Assembly: GCA_033717875.1 (NCBI GenBank)
Contig: JADDKJ010000027.1
Coordinates: 1 to 47,850, forward strand
DNA from: SBBG01 sp033717875
GTDB lineage: Bacteria > Pseudomonadota > Gammaproteobacteria > Ga0077554 > Ga007554
Reading direction: 5' to 3'
DNA length: 47,850 nt
In this document: positions 39,471-47,138 of the stretch, piece by piece
How the letters are laid out: each line of letters begins with the position of its first letter
Numbering within the stretch: the first letter of the stretch is position 1
Program-made: the position numbers and the translations under genes
The notes under the pieces: model-generated
Seen by the model: only the letters and a program-made list of their open reading frames with translations
The model's database searches: none
What the model was told of the DNA's origin: nothing

Positions 39471-39827
39471 ATGAAACTCCATAATCGAAACCACCTGAAA
39501 CCGCTCCGCCGAGCCTTGCGCGCGCATCTCACTCCGGCAGAGGCGTGCCTATGGAAGTATTTACAGCGCGGTCAGCTTGCAGGCAGGAAGTTTCGGCGCC
39601 AGCACAGTATCGGACCTTATGTTGTGGATTTCTATTGCCCTGCGGAGAGCTTGATCATAGAACTCGATGGCGCGGCTCACGACGGTGAGCAGGCGTGGGC
39701 GCATGATGAGCAAAGAACAGCGTTTCTGACCACTCAAGGTCTAAGGGTGGTAAGGTTCGAAAACCGCGATGTGCTGGAGAATCTTGAGGGCGTATTGGCT
39801 GCCATTCGTCAGCAATTCGTTTTGTGA
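39471..39827 (+). CDS. DUF559 domain protein (Vsr/restriction-endonuclease-like)
   Basis: A 118-residue protein of the DUF559 family, which shares the Vsr/PD-(D/E)xK nuclease fold. Conserved elements are LRAHLTPAEACLWKYL, GRKFRRQHSIGPYVVDFYC, LIIELDGAAHD and VVRFENRDVLENLEGVL. The acidic residues in VVDFYC and IIELDG are the candidate metal ligands. It has no evident operon partner and is bracketed by four copies of a palindromic repeat (39321-39971). Such genes often sit among these repeats in proteobacterial genomes, by my recollection, which suggests a small selfish or mobile unit. Its activity is unproven. Confidence 0.87.
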   Translation: MKLHNRNHLKPLRRALRAHLTPAEACLWKYLQRGQLAGRKFRRQHSIGPYVVDFYCPAESLIIELDGAAHDGEQAWAHDEQRTAFLTTQGLRVVRFENRDVLENLEGVLAAIRQQFVL

Positions 39828-39830
39828 GTC

Positions 39831-39880
39831 AACCACCCCGCCCCTGCGGGGCACCCCTCCTTGGAAAGGAGGGGAGTTTC
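39831..39880. repeat. DUF559-associated palindromic repeat, copy 3
   Basis: AACCACCCCGCCCCTGCGGG and GCACCCCTCC are followed by TTGGAAAGGAGGGGAGTTTC, where CCCCTCC pairs with GGAGGGG. It begins 3 bases after the DUF559 stop codon. Confidence 0.65.
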
Positions 39881-39925
39881 AAGCCCCCTTGTGTTCACCC
39901 CCCTTCTCTCAAAGGCGCGAGCTTT

Positions 39926-39971
39926 CTCCCCTCCTCTTCGAGGAGGGGTGCCCCGCAAGGGGCGGGTGGTT
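39926..39971. repeat. DUF559-associated palindromic repeat, copy 4 (inverted)
   Basis: CTCCCCTCCTCTTCGAGGAG and GGGTGCCCCGCAAGGGGCGG end in GTGGTT. It is the reverse complement of copy 3 with small changes, so copies 3 and 4 form a large inverted repeat. It ends 40 bases before the rlmJ start. Confidence 0.65.
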
Positions 39972-40011
39972 GGGTATAATCATCAACTTCCAAAATTTCT
40001 CAAAACCCTCG

Positions 40012-40842
40012 ATGAACTACCGCCACAGCTACCACGCCGGCAATTTCGCCGATGTCTTCAAGCATGTCATTTTGACCTTGTTGTTACAGGCACTGCGCGC
40101 CAAGGACAAACCCTTTTGCTATTTCGATAGCCACGCCGGAGCGGGGCGGTATGACCTGCTGGGTGAGGCGGCGCAGAAGACCGGGGAATACCGGGAAGGC
40201 ATCGCGCGTTTCTGGGAAGGGCCGCCCGCGCCCCCGGAAATGGCCGATTATCTCGCGGCCGTGCGTGCTGTCAACGAGGGCGGCGGGTTGCGTTGCTACC
40301 CTGGTTCGCCGCGCATTGCGCGGCATTTGCTGCGTGCGCAGGATCGCATGGTGCTGATGGAGCTCCATCCCGAAGAAGCGCATGCCCTGAGGCGGGAGTT
40401 TCGCGGCGATCCGCAGGTTCGCGTCCACCACATGGATGGGTTTTCCGCACTCAAGGCGTTTCTGCCGCCGCAGGAAAGGCGCGGTCTGGTGCTGATCGAC
40501 CCGCCGTTCGAGCGGGCGGACGAGTTCGACCACATGGCGGGTGCATTGCAAGCCGCCCACGCCCGATGGAGCACCGGCATCTACGCTATCTGGTATCCGC
40601 TCAAGGATCCGCATGAAATAAGGCGTTTCCATAGGCAACTCGCCGCAAGCGGGTTGCGCAAGCTGCTGCTGGCGGAGATTTCTTTCGATGCTGTGCCAGG
40701 GCAGTTATACGGCTGCGGCATGGTGATCCTGAATCCGCCATGGAAACTCGATGAACAGCTAAACCGTCTGCTGCCCGCGTTACTTGCCAGGTTTCAGTTT
40801 GCGCGGGGCGTGGCCAAGGTCGAATGGCTGGCGCCTGAGTAG
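40012..40842 (+). CDS. rlmJ: 23S rRNA (adenine2030-N6)-methyltransferase
   Basis: Methylates A2030 of 23S rRNA during ribosome assembly. A 276-residue protein that starts MNYRHSYHAGNFADVFKH, the signature of RlmJ. FDSHAGAGRYDL is the SAM-binding motif I variant. VLIDPPFE is the D-P-P-F catalytic motif of N6-adenine methyltransferases. GIYAIWYPLKD and YGCGMVILNPPWKL are further conserved parts. The start at 40012 begins this homology; the frame upstream runs through the repeat array and is not coding. Confidence 0.95.
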   Translation: MNYRHSYHAGNFADVFKHVILTLLLQALRAKDKPFCYFDSHAGAGRYDLLGEAAQKTGEYREGIARFWEGPPAPPEMADYLAAVRAVNEGGGLRCYPGSPRIARHLLRAQDRMVLMELHPEEAHALRREFRGDPQVRVHHMDGFSALKAFLPPQERRGLVLIDPPFERADEFDHMAGALQAAHARWSTGIYAIWYPLKDPHEIRRFHRQLAASGLRKLLLAEISFDAVPGQLYGCGMVILNPPWKLDEQLNRLLPALLARFQFARGVAKVEWLAPE

Positions 40843-40883
40843 GTCGCAAACCACCGCAACCAACCCCCCCCTGTTCGCACTCA

Positions 40884-41228
40884 CTAACCTACGTTGACCT
40901 TGACGCAACTCTCCTGGCCTATCGGCGTATGACCGCGATTGACAACCTTCACGCAGATCGTATGTTGCCCGGCGGGCAGCGGGTCCAGGCTGTAACTGCT
41001 CTTGAGTTTGCGCAGAATGCCCGCCTCCTTGTCGTTGATGTAGATGTGGGCGTGATCTCCCCCCGGTCCGGGAGAGATTTCATAGATGACATGGACGGGA
41101 TCGCTGGCCTTGACCTTGTCGCCGTCGGCAGGCGAGGTGATCTTTATGCCGGAATCGGCCATTGCGGTGCTTGCTGATGCGATCGTCAAGACAGCAAAAA
41201 AGACGCGGAAATAAGGGTGCATGGACAT
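40884..41228 (-). CDS. Small exported protein, Ig-like/DUF4399-like
   Basis: A 114-residue protein with a signal peptide (cleavage near TAMA-DS, residues 24-25). The mature part is a single beta-sandwich-like domain (GIKITSPADGDKVKASDPVHVIYEISPGPGGDHAHIYINDKEAG...LPAGQHTICVKVVN). The D/H-rich HAHIYIN and the LPAGxHTI turn resemble DUF4399-type and other Ig-like periplasmic domains. Two Cys residues could form a disulfide. It converges on rlmJ and diverges from the SUMF1 pair. Function unknown. Confidence 0.75.
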   Translation of the reverse strand: MSMHPYFRVFFAVLTIASASTAMADSGIKITSPADGDKVKASDPVHVIYEISPGPGGDHAHIYINDKEAGILRKLKSSYSLDPLPAGQHTICVKVVNRGHTPIGQESCVKVNVG

Positions 41229-41361
41229 GGTGGTCTCCTATGCGCTATTTTGTGGGTAGAATAACCCACTGGAACGGTAGCATATTATAAAGCGGGGCGG
41301 GAAGACGAAAGTCACAAATTGGCGATGGGGTTCTTGGCTGGCGGTTGATAAAGGGGGAAGT

Positions 41362-42453
41362 ATGCGGCGTGTAAGGCGTAAGACATTATTTTATGGATTT
41401 ACCGGCGTATTGTGTCTGACGGCCATTGGCGCTGTCGCAACCGCGCAACCGCGCCGGGTGGCGCATCCCGTTTCGCATCCTCGGGCGGGAGAATGTCTCC
41501 AATGCCACCAGGATGCCAAGAGTGCTTTTTCCCGCGCAATGCTCGAAAAAGAGTGCGCGGCGTGTCATACGGCGGGGATGAGCGGTTTGCAAAAGGCGGC
41601 GCGGCGCGTGCCGCTCGCCAGGGAAATACAACCCGAACCGGCGCAGAAAGAACCGTCATCCTGGCCCAAGGCGGAAGGGCAGGGGCCGGGGATGAGCGCG
41701 CCGATGTATTATGAGCAAACCCGGATCGGCGCATCGCCGAACGAGATGGTGCTGATTCCGGCCGGCGAGTTCATTCGCGGCACTAATCAGCGCTTGTCCG
41801 ACGAAGGCCCACAGCACACCGTTTCCCTGCCCGATTTTTACATCGACAAATACGAAGTGACCAACCTTCAGTACCAGCAGTTCATCGACGCCACGCAGCG
41901 CAAATCGCCCGATCATTTCGAGAACCGCATCTTCCCGCCCGGCAAGGCGGATCACCCCGTCACCTTCGTCACCTGGCACGACGCCAAGGCGTATTGCGAA
42001 TGGGTGGGCAAGCGCTTGCCCACCGATCAGGAATGGGAGAAGGCCGCCCGCGGCACGGATGGCAGAACCTATCCGTGGGGTAATGTCTTCGATATTAATA
42101 AGGTCAACAGCCCGGTGCGTTGGACGACCCTGAAGCTGGAGGGGGATACCACGCCGGTGGGCGCCTTTGAAGGTGGGGTCAGCCCTTATGGTGTTTACGA
42201 TATGTCCGGCAATGTCTGGGAATGGACCGACTCCTGGTACAAGGCTTATCCGGGCAATGCCAAGCCGACCGAGAATTATGGCGAAAAGTACAAGACCCTG
42301 AAGGGCGGGTCGTGGTGGGATTGCTCGTTTTACAAATGCGGCATCTCCGCCCCGGTGTACAACCGTTCCTTTTTCATGAGAACCACCAAGAACAACAGTT
42401 TCGGATTCCGTTGCGCCAGAGACGGGGCGCCTGCAACGCATAGATCATCATAA
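41362..42453 (+). CDS. Exported diheme cytochrome c / SUMF1 (FGE-fold) fusion protein
   Basis: A 363-residue protein. The N-terminal signal/anchor (residues 8-29) is followed by two c-type heme motifs, CLQCH (45-49) and CAACH (65-69), and after a linker by a formylglycine-generating-enzyme-type domain (about 125-352): EMVLIPAGEFIRGTN, IDKYEVTNLQYQQF, VTWHDAKAYCEWVGKRLPTDQEWEKAARG, YDMSGNVWEWTDSWY and GFRCA. It has C321-x4-C326 (CSFYKC), the spacing of the copper-binding active cysteines of true FGE, but one residue later relative to the GGS motif. Periplasmic location is expected. The next gene encodes a second SUMF1 protein and overlaps by 1 base (TAATG). The role is unknown; a redox-linked oxidase is possible. 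Confidence 0.85.
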   Translation: MRRVRRKTLFYGFTGVLCLTAIGAVATAQPRRVAHPVSHPRAGECLQCHQDAKSAFSRAMLEKECAACHTAGMSGLQKAARRVPLAREIQPEPAQKEPSSWPKAEGQGPGMSAPMYYEQTRIGASPNEMVLIPAGEFIRGTNQRLSDEGPQHTVSLPDFYIDKYEVTNLQYQQFIDATQRKSPDHFENRIFPPGKADHPVTFVTWHDAKAYCEWVGKRLPTDQEWEKAARGTDGRTYPWGNVFDINKVNSPVRWTTLKLEGDTTPVGAFEGGVSPYGVYDMSGNVWEWTDSWYKAYPGNAKPTENYGEKYKTLKGGSWWDCSFYKCGISAPVYNRSFFMRTTKNNSFGFRCARDGAPATHRSS

Positions 42454-43421
42454 TGACGGGGAGCATTCAAGTGAGGAATAAAAGACTGCGCATCGTGATG
42501 GCGCTTGCCACGGTATGCGCCGCGGGCTTTTCAGCAAGCGTAGCGGCCACAAGCGAGGTGGAGATGGTGAAAGTGCCCGCCGGCGAATTTATCATGGGCA
42601 GCAACAAGGTCGATCGTTCGAAGAAGACCGGCGAGTTTGGCGCCACCAAGCCCTGGTATCAGGACGAACATCCCGAGCGCAAGATCGATCTCAAGGCGTT
42701 TCTGATCGACAAATACGAAGTGACGAACGCCCAGTACCGCGACTTCATGCTCAAGACCAACGTGCCGCCGCCGGATCACTGGATGGAGACGGGCTACCTC
42801 ACCAGCCTGAAAAAGGAAAAACTTCAGTCCCTGGATGTCGAACAGCTCAGGAAGGTGGCGGTGAAGGTGTTCCGTCTCGACATGGACACCCGCGCCATGA
42901 GCAAGGACGACCTGCTGAAAGAGATCGACAAGAAATTCCAGGCCATCGACAAGTTGCCGGTGGTTTATGTCTCCTGGGACGATGCCGGCGCCTATTGCCG
43001 CTGGGCGGGAAAGCGCTTGCCCAGCGAGGCGGAGTGGGAAAAGGCCGCGCGTGGCGAGAGCGGCCTGGAGTTTCCCTGGGGCAATGAATGGAAGGAGGGG
43101 CAGTCCAACACCGGCGAGCAATCCTGGGAATATGGCGTCGCTCCGGTGGGCTCCTACAAAACCGATAAATCGCCTTATGATGCCTACGACATGGCCGGTA
43201 ATGTCCGGGAGTGGGTGGCGGACTGGTACAAGCCTTATCCCGGCGCGGTCTACAAGACCAAAGAATTTGGCGAGAAGTACCGGGTGGTACGGGGTGCGGG
43301 TTCCGGCGGCCAGGGCCACTATGCGCTGAGCCTGTTCCAGCGCGGCGCGTATCGCGGTTTCCTCGGCCCCGGCGATACTTACAATGATGTCGGATTCCGC
43401 TGCGCGAAAGAGGTGCGGTAG
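42453..43421 (+). CDS. Exported SUMF1 (FGE-fold) family protein
   Basis: A 322-residue protein with a signal peptide (LRIVMALATVCAAGFSASVAA, cleavage near residue 31) and a SUMF1 domain: EMVKVPAGEFIMGSN, IDKYEVTNAQYRDF, VSWDDAGAYCRWAGKRLPSEAEWEKAARG, YDMAGNVREWVADWY, GFRCAKEV. Compared with its tandem neighbour it has a charged, helical insertion of about 60 residues (SLKKEKLQSLDVEQLRKVAVKVFRLDMDT...) and lacks the C-x4-C pair (GSGGQGHYALSLFQ instead). It is therefore unlikely to be a formylglycine-generating oxidase and may be a binding partner. Translationally coupled to the upstream gene. Confidence 0.85.
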   Translation: MTGSIQVRNKRLRIVMALATVCAAGFSASVAATSEVEMVKVPAGEFIMGSNKVDRSKKTGEFGATKPWYQDEHPERKIDLKAFLIDKYEVTNAQYRDFMLKTNVPPPDHWMETGYLTSLKKEKLQSLDVEQLRKVAVKVFRLDMDTRAMSKDDLLKEIDKKFQAIDKLPVVYVSWDDAGAYCRWAGKRLPSEAEWEKAARGESGLEFPWGNEWKEGQSNTGEQSWEYGVAPVGSYKTDKSPYDAYDMAGNVREWVADWYKPYPGAVYKTKEFGEKYRVVRGAGSGGQGHYALSLFQRGAYRGFLGPGDTYNDVGFRCAKEVR

Positions 43422-43447
43422 TTTTTAATCTGCCTGTATTGAATGTA

Positions 43448-43565
43448 GGCGGGTTAGCGTTTTTTCGCGTAACCCGCCGAGTGTGCGAAGCACACAAACG
43501 GTTTTTTTGAGTGCCTGACGGCACGGCTGGCGGGTTACGGCACCAAAAAGCGTGCCTAACCCGCC
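43448..43565. repeat. Array of palindromes (REP-like GGCGGGTTA...TAACCCGCC units)
   Basis: Four hairpins in a row: GGCGGGTTAGCG/CGCGTAACCCGCC (43448-43478), GTGTGCGAAGCACAC (43481-43495), GTGCCTGACGGCAC near 43511-43524, and GGCGGGTTACGGCAC/GTGCCTAACCCGCC (43529-43565). The first and last are the same palindrome as 6374-6404. It lies after the SUMF1 operon and may limit read-through into cvpA. No gene is seen in 43422-43711. Confidence 0.7.
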
Positions 43566-43632
43566 CTGCGTCGAGACGCTCCATCTGATTGTCAGGTTGA
43601 ATAGTCTCTGTCACAGAGACCTCCTGATTTGA

Positions 43633-43638
43633 TATAAT
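43633..43638 (+). promoter_or_regulatory. Candidate -10 box for cvpA-purF
   Basis: A perfect TATAAT, with a weak -35 (TGTCAC at 43609-43614, 18-base spacing). Transcription would start near 43645, about 66 bases before cvpA. No PurR operator was recognised. Confidence 0.45.
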
Positions 43639-43711
43639 AGGCGTTTTCCTTTAATGAGTGGCGAGTGGTTTCGATTCTTGAGCCTCGCGACTGACTTGTC
43701 CGAATCACCTT

Positions 43712-44212
43712 ATGAGCTGGGTTGATTACGCCATTTTCGGCATTCTCGCTGTTTCGACCTTGCTGAGCCTGATGCGCGGCTTTGTGCGCGAGGCGCTGTC
43801 GCTGGTGGTCTGGGTGCTCGCCTTCTGGATCGCGCTGGCTTATTCGTCTAAACTCGCCGGCCTTTTGGCCGATCACATATCAGTGTCTTCGATACGCCTT
43901 GCCGTGGCGTTTGTCGTCCTGTTTGTCGCCACCTTCATCATCGGCGGTATTTCTACCTATCTGATTTCAAAGCTGGTGCAAAAAAGCGGTTTGAGCAGTG
44001 CCGATCGTGTGGCGGGCATGGCGTTCGGGCTGGCGCGCGGGGCGCTGGTGGTGTCGGTGCTGGTGCTGCTGGTGGGTGTCACGCCGCTGGTTCAGGCGCC
44101 GTGGTGGAAGACCTCGGTGTTCGTGGATTATTTCCAGGGCATGATTTTCTGGGCGCGCGACTGGCTGCCGCGCGGTGTTGCCGGCAGTTTCATTGACGGT
44201 TTGAAGAAATAG
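43712..44212 (+). CDS. cvpA: CvpA family membrane protein
   Basis: A 166-residue inner-membrane protein with four hydrophobic helices. MSWVDYAIFGILAVSTLLSLMRGFVREALSLVVWVLAFW and LSSADRVAGMAFGLARGALVVSVLVLL are the conserved CvpA segments. In E. coli CvpA is needed for colicin V production and bile tolerance; its general role is unclear. It lies 9 bases before purF, the usual cvpA-purF arrangement in gammaproteobacteria. Confidence 0.94.
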   Translation: MSWVDYAIFGILAVSTLLSLMRGFVREALSLVVWVLAFWIALAYSSKLAGLLADHISVSSIRLAVAFVVLFVATFIIGGISTYLISKLVQKSGLSSADRVAGMAFGLARGALVVSVLVLLVGVTPLVQAPWWKTSVFVDYFQGMIFWARDWLPRGVAGSFIDGLKK

Positions 44213-44221
44213 GTAATCCTC

Positions 44222-45739
44222 ATGTGTGCAATTATCGGCATCGTTGGCAGAAGCCCCGTCAACCAGGCGCTTTACGACGGTCTGACCGTGCTTCAACATC
44301 GCGGGCAGGACGCGGCGGGCATCATTACCTGCGGCCACGACGGCAAATTCTATTTGCGCAAGGACAACGGCCTGGTGCGCGACGTGTTCCGCAGCCGACA
44401 CATGCTCAATCTGGGCGGCGATATGGGTATCGGCCATGTGCGTTATCCCACTGCGGGCCGTGCCTCTTCCGCCGAAGCGCAGCCGTTCTATGTCAACTCA
44501 CCTTTCGGCATCGCGCTGGCGCACAACGGCAATCTCACCAACGCCGCTCAGCTCAAGCAGGAGCTGTTTCTGGAGGATCGCCGCCACATCAACACCGATT
44601 CCGATTCCGAAGTCTTGTTGAATGTGTTCGCCCATGAATTGCAGGAACAGAACAAGCTCAGGATCGACGAGCAGGATATCTTCAATGCCGTCGCCGGCGT
44701 GCACCGCCGCTGCCGGGGCAGCTACGCGGTGGTGGCGATGATCGCGGGCCACGGCATTGTCGGCTTCCGCGATCCCTACGGCATACGTCCCGTCGTGTTC
44801 GGCAAGCGCGACACCGACAAAGGCGCGGAATACATGATCGCTTCGGAAAGCGTCGCGCTGGACGCGCTCGGTTTCGAGCGGATACGCGATATCGCCCCCG
44901 GCGAAGCGGTGTATGTCGATCTGGAAGGTAGGCTGTACACCCGGCAATGCGCGGAACAGCCGGTGTATTCGCCGTGTCTGTTCGAGTACGTTTATCTGGC
45001 GCGCCCCGATTCGATCATGGACGATGTCTCGGTGTACAAGGCGCGGCTGCGCATGGGCGACAAGCTGGCCGACAAGATCCTGCGCGACTGGCCGGGTCAT
45101 GACATCGACGTGGTGATCCCCATTCCCGATACCAGCCGCACCGCCGCGTTGCAACTCGCCAACCGGCTCGGCGTGACCTATCGCGAGGGCTTCATCAAAA
45201 ACCGCTACATCGGCCGCACTTTCATCATGCCCGGCCAGAAACAGCGCAAAAAATCGGTGCGCCAGAAACTCAATCCCATCGACCTCGAATTCAAGCGCAA
45301 GAACGTGCTGCTGGTGGATGACTCCATCGTGCGCGGCACCACCTCGCAGCAGATCATCGAAATGGCCCGCGACGCCGGCGCGCGCAAGGTCTATTTCGCT
45401 TCCGCCTCGCCGCCGGTGCGCTACCCCAACGTCTACGGCATCGACATGCCCGCCGCCAGCGAGCTTATCGCCCACGGCAGGACGGAAGCCGAGGTCGCCG
45501 AGGCCATCAGCGCCGACAAACTGATCTTCCAGGACCTCTCCGATCTCATCGAGGCCGTACGCAAGGGTAATCCCCGGCTGGAACGCTTCGATGCTTCGGT
45601 GTTCACCGGCGAATACGTCACCGGTGATGTTGATCAAGTCTACCTTGACCATCTCGAACAGCGGCGCTGCGACCTCAGCAAAGCCGCCCAGGCACGCGAT
45701 GCGGAGTTGGCCATGGTGGATTTGTACAACGCTTCGTGA
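44222..45739 (+). CDS. purF: Amidophosphoribosyltransferase
   Basis: First committed step of purine synthesis: PRPP and glutamine to 5-phosphoribosylamine. 505 residues, as in E. coli. The N-terminal class II glutaminase begins MCAIIGIVG with nucleophile Cys2; HRGQDAAGI and HNGNLTN are conserved. The PRPP-binding loop is VLLVDDSIVRGTTSQQI. PGQKQRKKSVRQKLNPI is the flexible catalytic loop. The E. coli-type form with no propeptide is seen. Co-transcribed with cvpA. The 174 bases downstream show no clear terminator. Confidence 0.97.
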   Translation: MCAIIGIVGRSPVNQALYDGLTVLQHRGQDAAGIITCGHDGKFYLRKDNGLVRDVFRSRHMLNLGGDMGIGHVRYPTAGRASSAEAQPFYVNSPFGIALAHNGNLTNAAQLKQELFLEDRRHINTDSDSEVLLNVFAHELQEQNKLRIDEQDIFNAVAGVHRRCRGSYAVVAMIAGHGIVGFRDPYGIRPVVFGKRDTDKGAEYMIASESVALDALGFERIRDIAPGEAVYVDLEGRLYTRQCAEQPVYSPCLFEYVYLARPDSIMDDVSVYKARLRMGDKLADKILRDWPGHDIDVVIPIPDTSRTAALQLANRLGVTYREGFIKNRYIGRTFIMPGQKQRKKSVRQKLNPIDLEFKRKNVLLVDDSIVRGTTSQQIIEMARDAGARKVYFASASPPVRYPNVYGIDMPAASELIAHGRTEAEVAEAISADKLIFQDLSDLIEAVRKGNPRLERFDASVFTGEYVTGDVDQVYLDHLEQRRCDLSKAAQARDAELAMVDLYNAS

Positions 45740-45913
45740 ACCCCTTCCGGCGTATCGAAAAAATCCCAGCTTTCAAGCGGCTAGTGCCGGAATCCCGACG
45801 CGCGCGTCCTTACCCCTTGAAATGAAAGTATAGCCTTTTCACTTGCTTGGGCGCGTCACCAGTTGGCCTGTTTTATGCTTCTGGTCAGAGGGTGTTGCTG
45901 ATGAGGGCTGGCG

Positions 45914-47059
45914 ATGAATGGCGCAGCGGGTTTTTTCGATCATGAGGACAAATTCACAGCGCTTGATCAGAACATCGCTCTGACCAAGAAGCTCGAATTC
46001 GTCCACGAGGCGATCAGGGAGCGGTTTGCCTTTGTCGACCGCATCGCGGTGGCGCTTTACGACCCGAAGACCGATCTGCTGAAAACCTTTCTCCACAGCA
46101 GCGGCGGTGACCGGCCCCTGAGTCATTACCAAGCCAGACTTAGCGAAACGGAGTCGCTAGGAGAGATTCTGGAGCGGGGTCGGCCGCGGGTGGTAAACGA
46201 TCTGCGGTGGTTCGGTTTAGGTGACCAGGAACATACGCAACGCATCGCCCGCCAGGGTTACCGCGCCAGTTACACGATGCCGATGTACAGCCGGGGACAG
46301 TTTTTCGGCTTCCTGTTCTTCAATTCATACACGGCGGAGGCGTTCAGCGAAGAGGTGTTACGTCAGCTTGATCCCCTCGGCCACCTGATTTCGCTCACCA
46401 TCCTGCAGGAACTGTCGTCCATGTACACCTTGCTTGCAACGGTGCGCACGGCACGGGACATCGCTCATGTCCGCGACAGCGAAACGGGTTCGCATCTGGA
46501 TCGCATGTCACGCTATGCACGGCTGATTGCCAAGAATCTTGCCGGCAAGCATGGCCTGAGCGACAAGTTCATTGAGGACATTTTCGTTTTCTCGCCGCTG
46601 CACGACATCGGCAAGATTGGCATACCGGACGATGTACTGCTCAAGCCGGCCAGCCTGACGCCGCCGGAGCGCGAGTTGATGAAGACTCATACGCTGCGCG
46701 GACGGGAGCTGATCGATCGCATGCTTGGCAACTTCGAACTGGCGGGAATGCCCAATATAGACATGCTGCGGAACATCGCCGAGTACCACCATGAGGCGCT
46801 GGATGGTTCGGGGTATCCGCATGGCATGCGCCATGACGAGATTCCCCTGGAGGCGAGGATCGTGGCGGTGGCGGACATCTTCGACGCGTTGACGAGCCGC
46901 CGGCCTTACAAGCGGGCATGGACCAACGACGAAGCCTTCGACATGCTGCGTAACCTGAGCGGGCTGAAACTCGATCCGGATTGTGTGGAAGCGCTGGCGC
47001 GGTCGAGGGCGGAAGTGGAGGAGATACAGTGTCGCTTCGGCGAAGACAGTTTTGGATGA
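45914..47059 (+). CDS. GAF-like / HD-GYP phosphodiesterase
   Basis: A 381-residue cytoplasmic protein. Residues about 15-165 look like a GAF sensor (VDRIAVALYDPKTDLLKTFLHSS... YTMPMYSRGQFFGFLFFNS). The HD-GYP domain follows: AHVRDSETGSHLDRMSRYARLIA, the HD pair in LHDIGKIGIPD, HHEALDGSGYPHG for the GYP loop, and AVADIFDALTSRRPYKRAW. HD-GYP enzymes hydrolyse c-di-GMP to GMP through a di- or trinuclear metal site; all the expected metal-binding His/Asp motifs are present. It converges on an EAL gene, so two c-di-GMP-degrading enzymes sit tail to tail. Confidence 0.92.
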   Translation: MNGAAGFFDHEDKFTALDQNIALTKKLEFVHEAIRERFAFVDRIAVALYDPKTDLLKTFLHSSGGDRPLSHYQARLSETESLGEILERGRPRVVNDLRWFGLGDQEHTQRIARQGYRASYTMPMYSRGQFFGFLFFNSYTAEAFSEEVLRQLDPLGHLISLTILQELSSMYTLLATVRTARDIAHVRDSETGSHLDRMSRYARLIAKNLAGKHGLSDKFIEDIFVFSPLHDIGKIGIPDDVLLKPASLTPPERELMKTHTLRGRELIDRMLGNFELAGMPNIDMLRNIAEYHHEALDGSGYPHGMRHDEIPLEARIVAVADIFDALTSRRPYKRAWTNDEAFDMLRNLSGLKLDPDCVEALARSRAEVEEIQCRFGEDSFG

Positions 47060-47138
47060 GCGCACCAATGTGCCGCATGGCTCGGTCCAGCGCCGATCAG
47101 GATGCGGAATACTTCGCGATTTTCCGCCCCATCATTTT

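Noticed and set aside
39321..39971. A possible CRISPR array from the repeated GC-rich blocks
   Set aside because: The copies are irregularly spaced, occur in both orientations, surround a gene and are themselves palindromic; there are no uniform spacers or cas genes.
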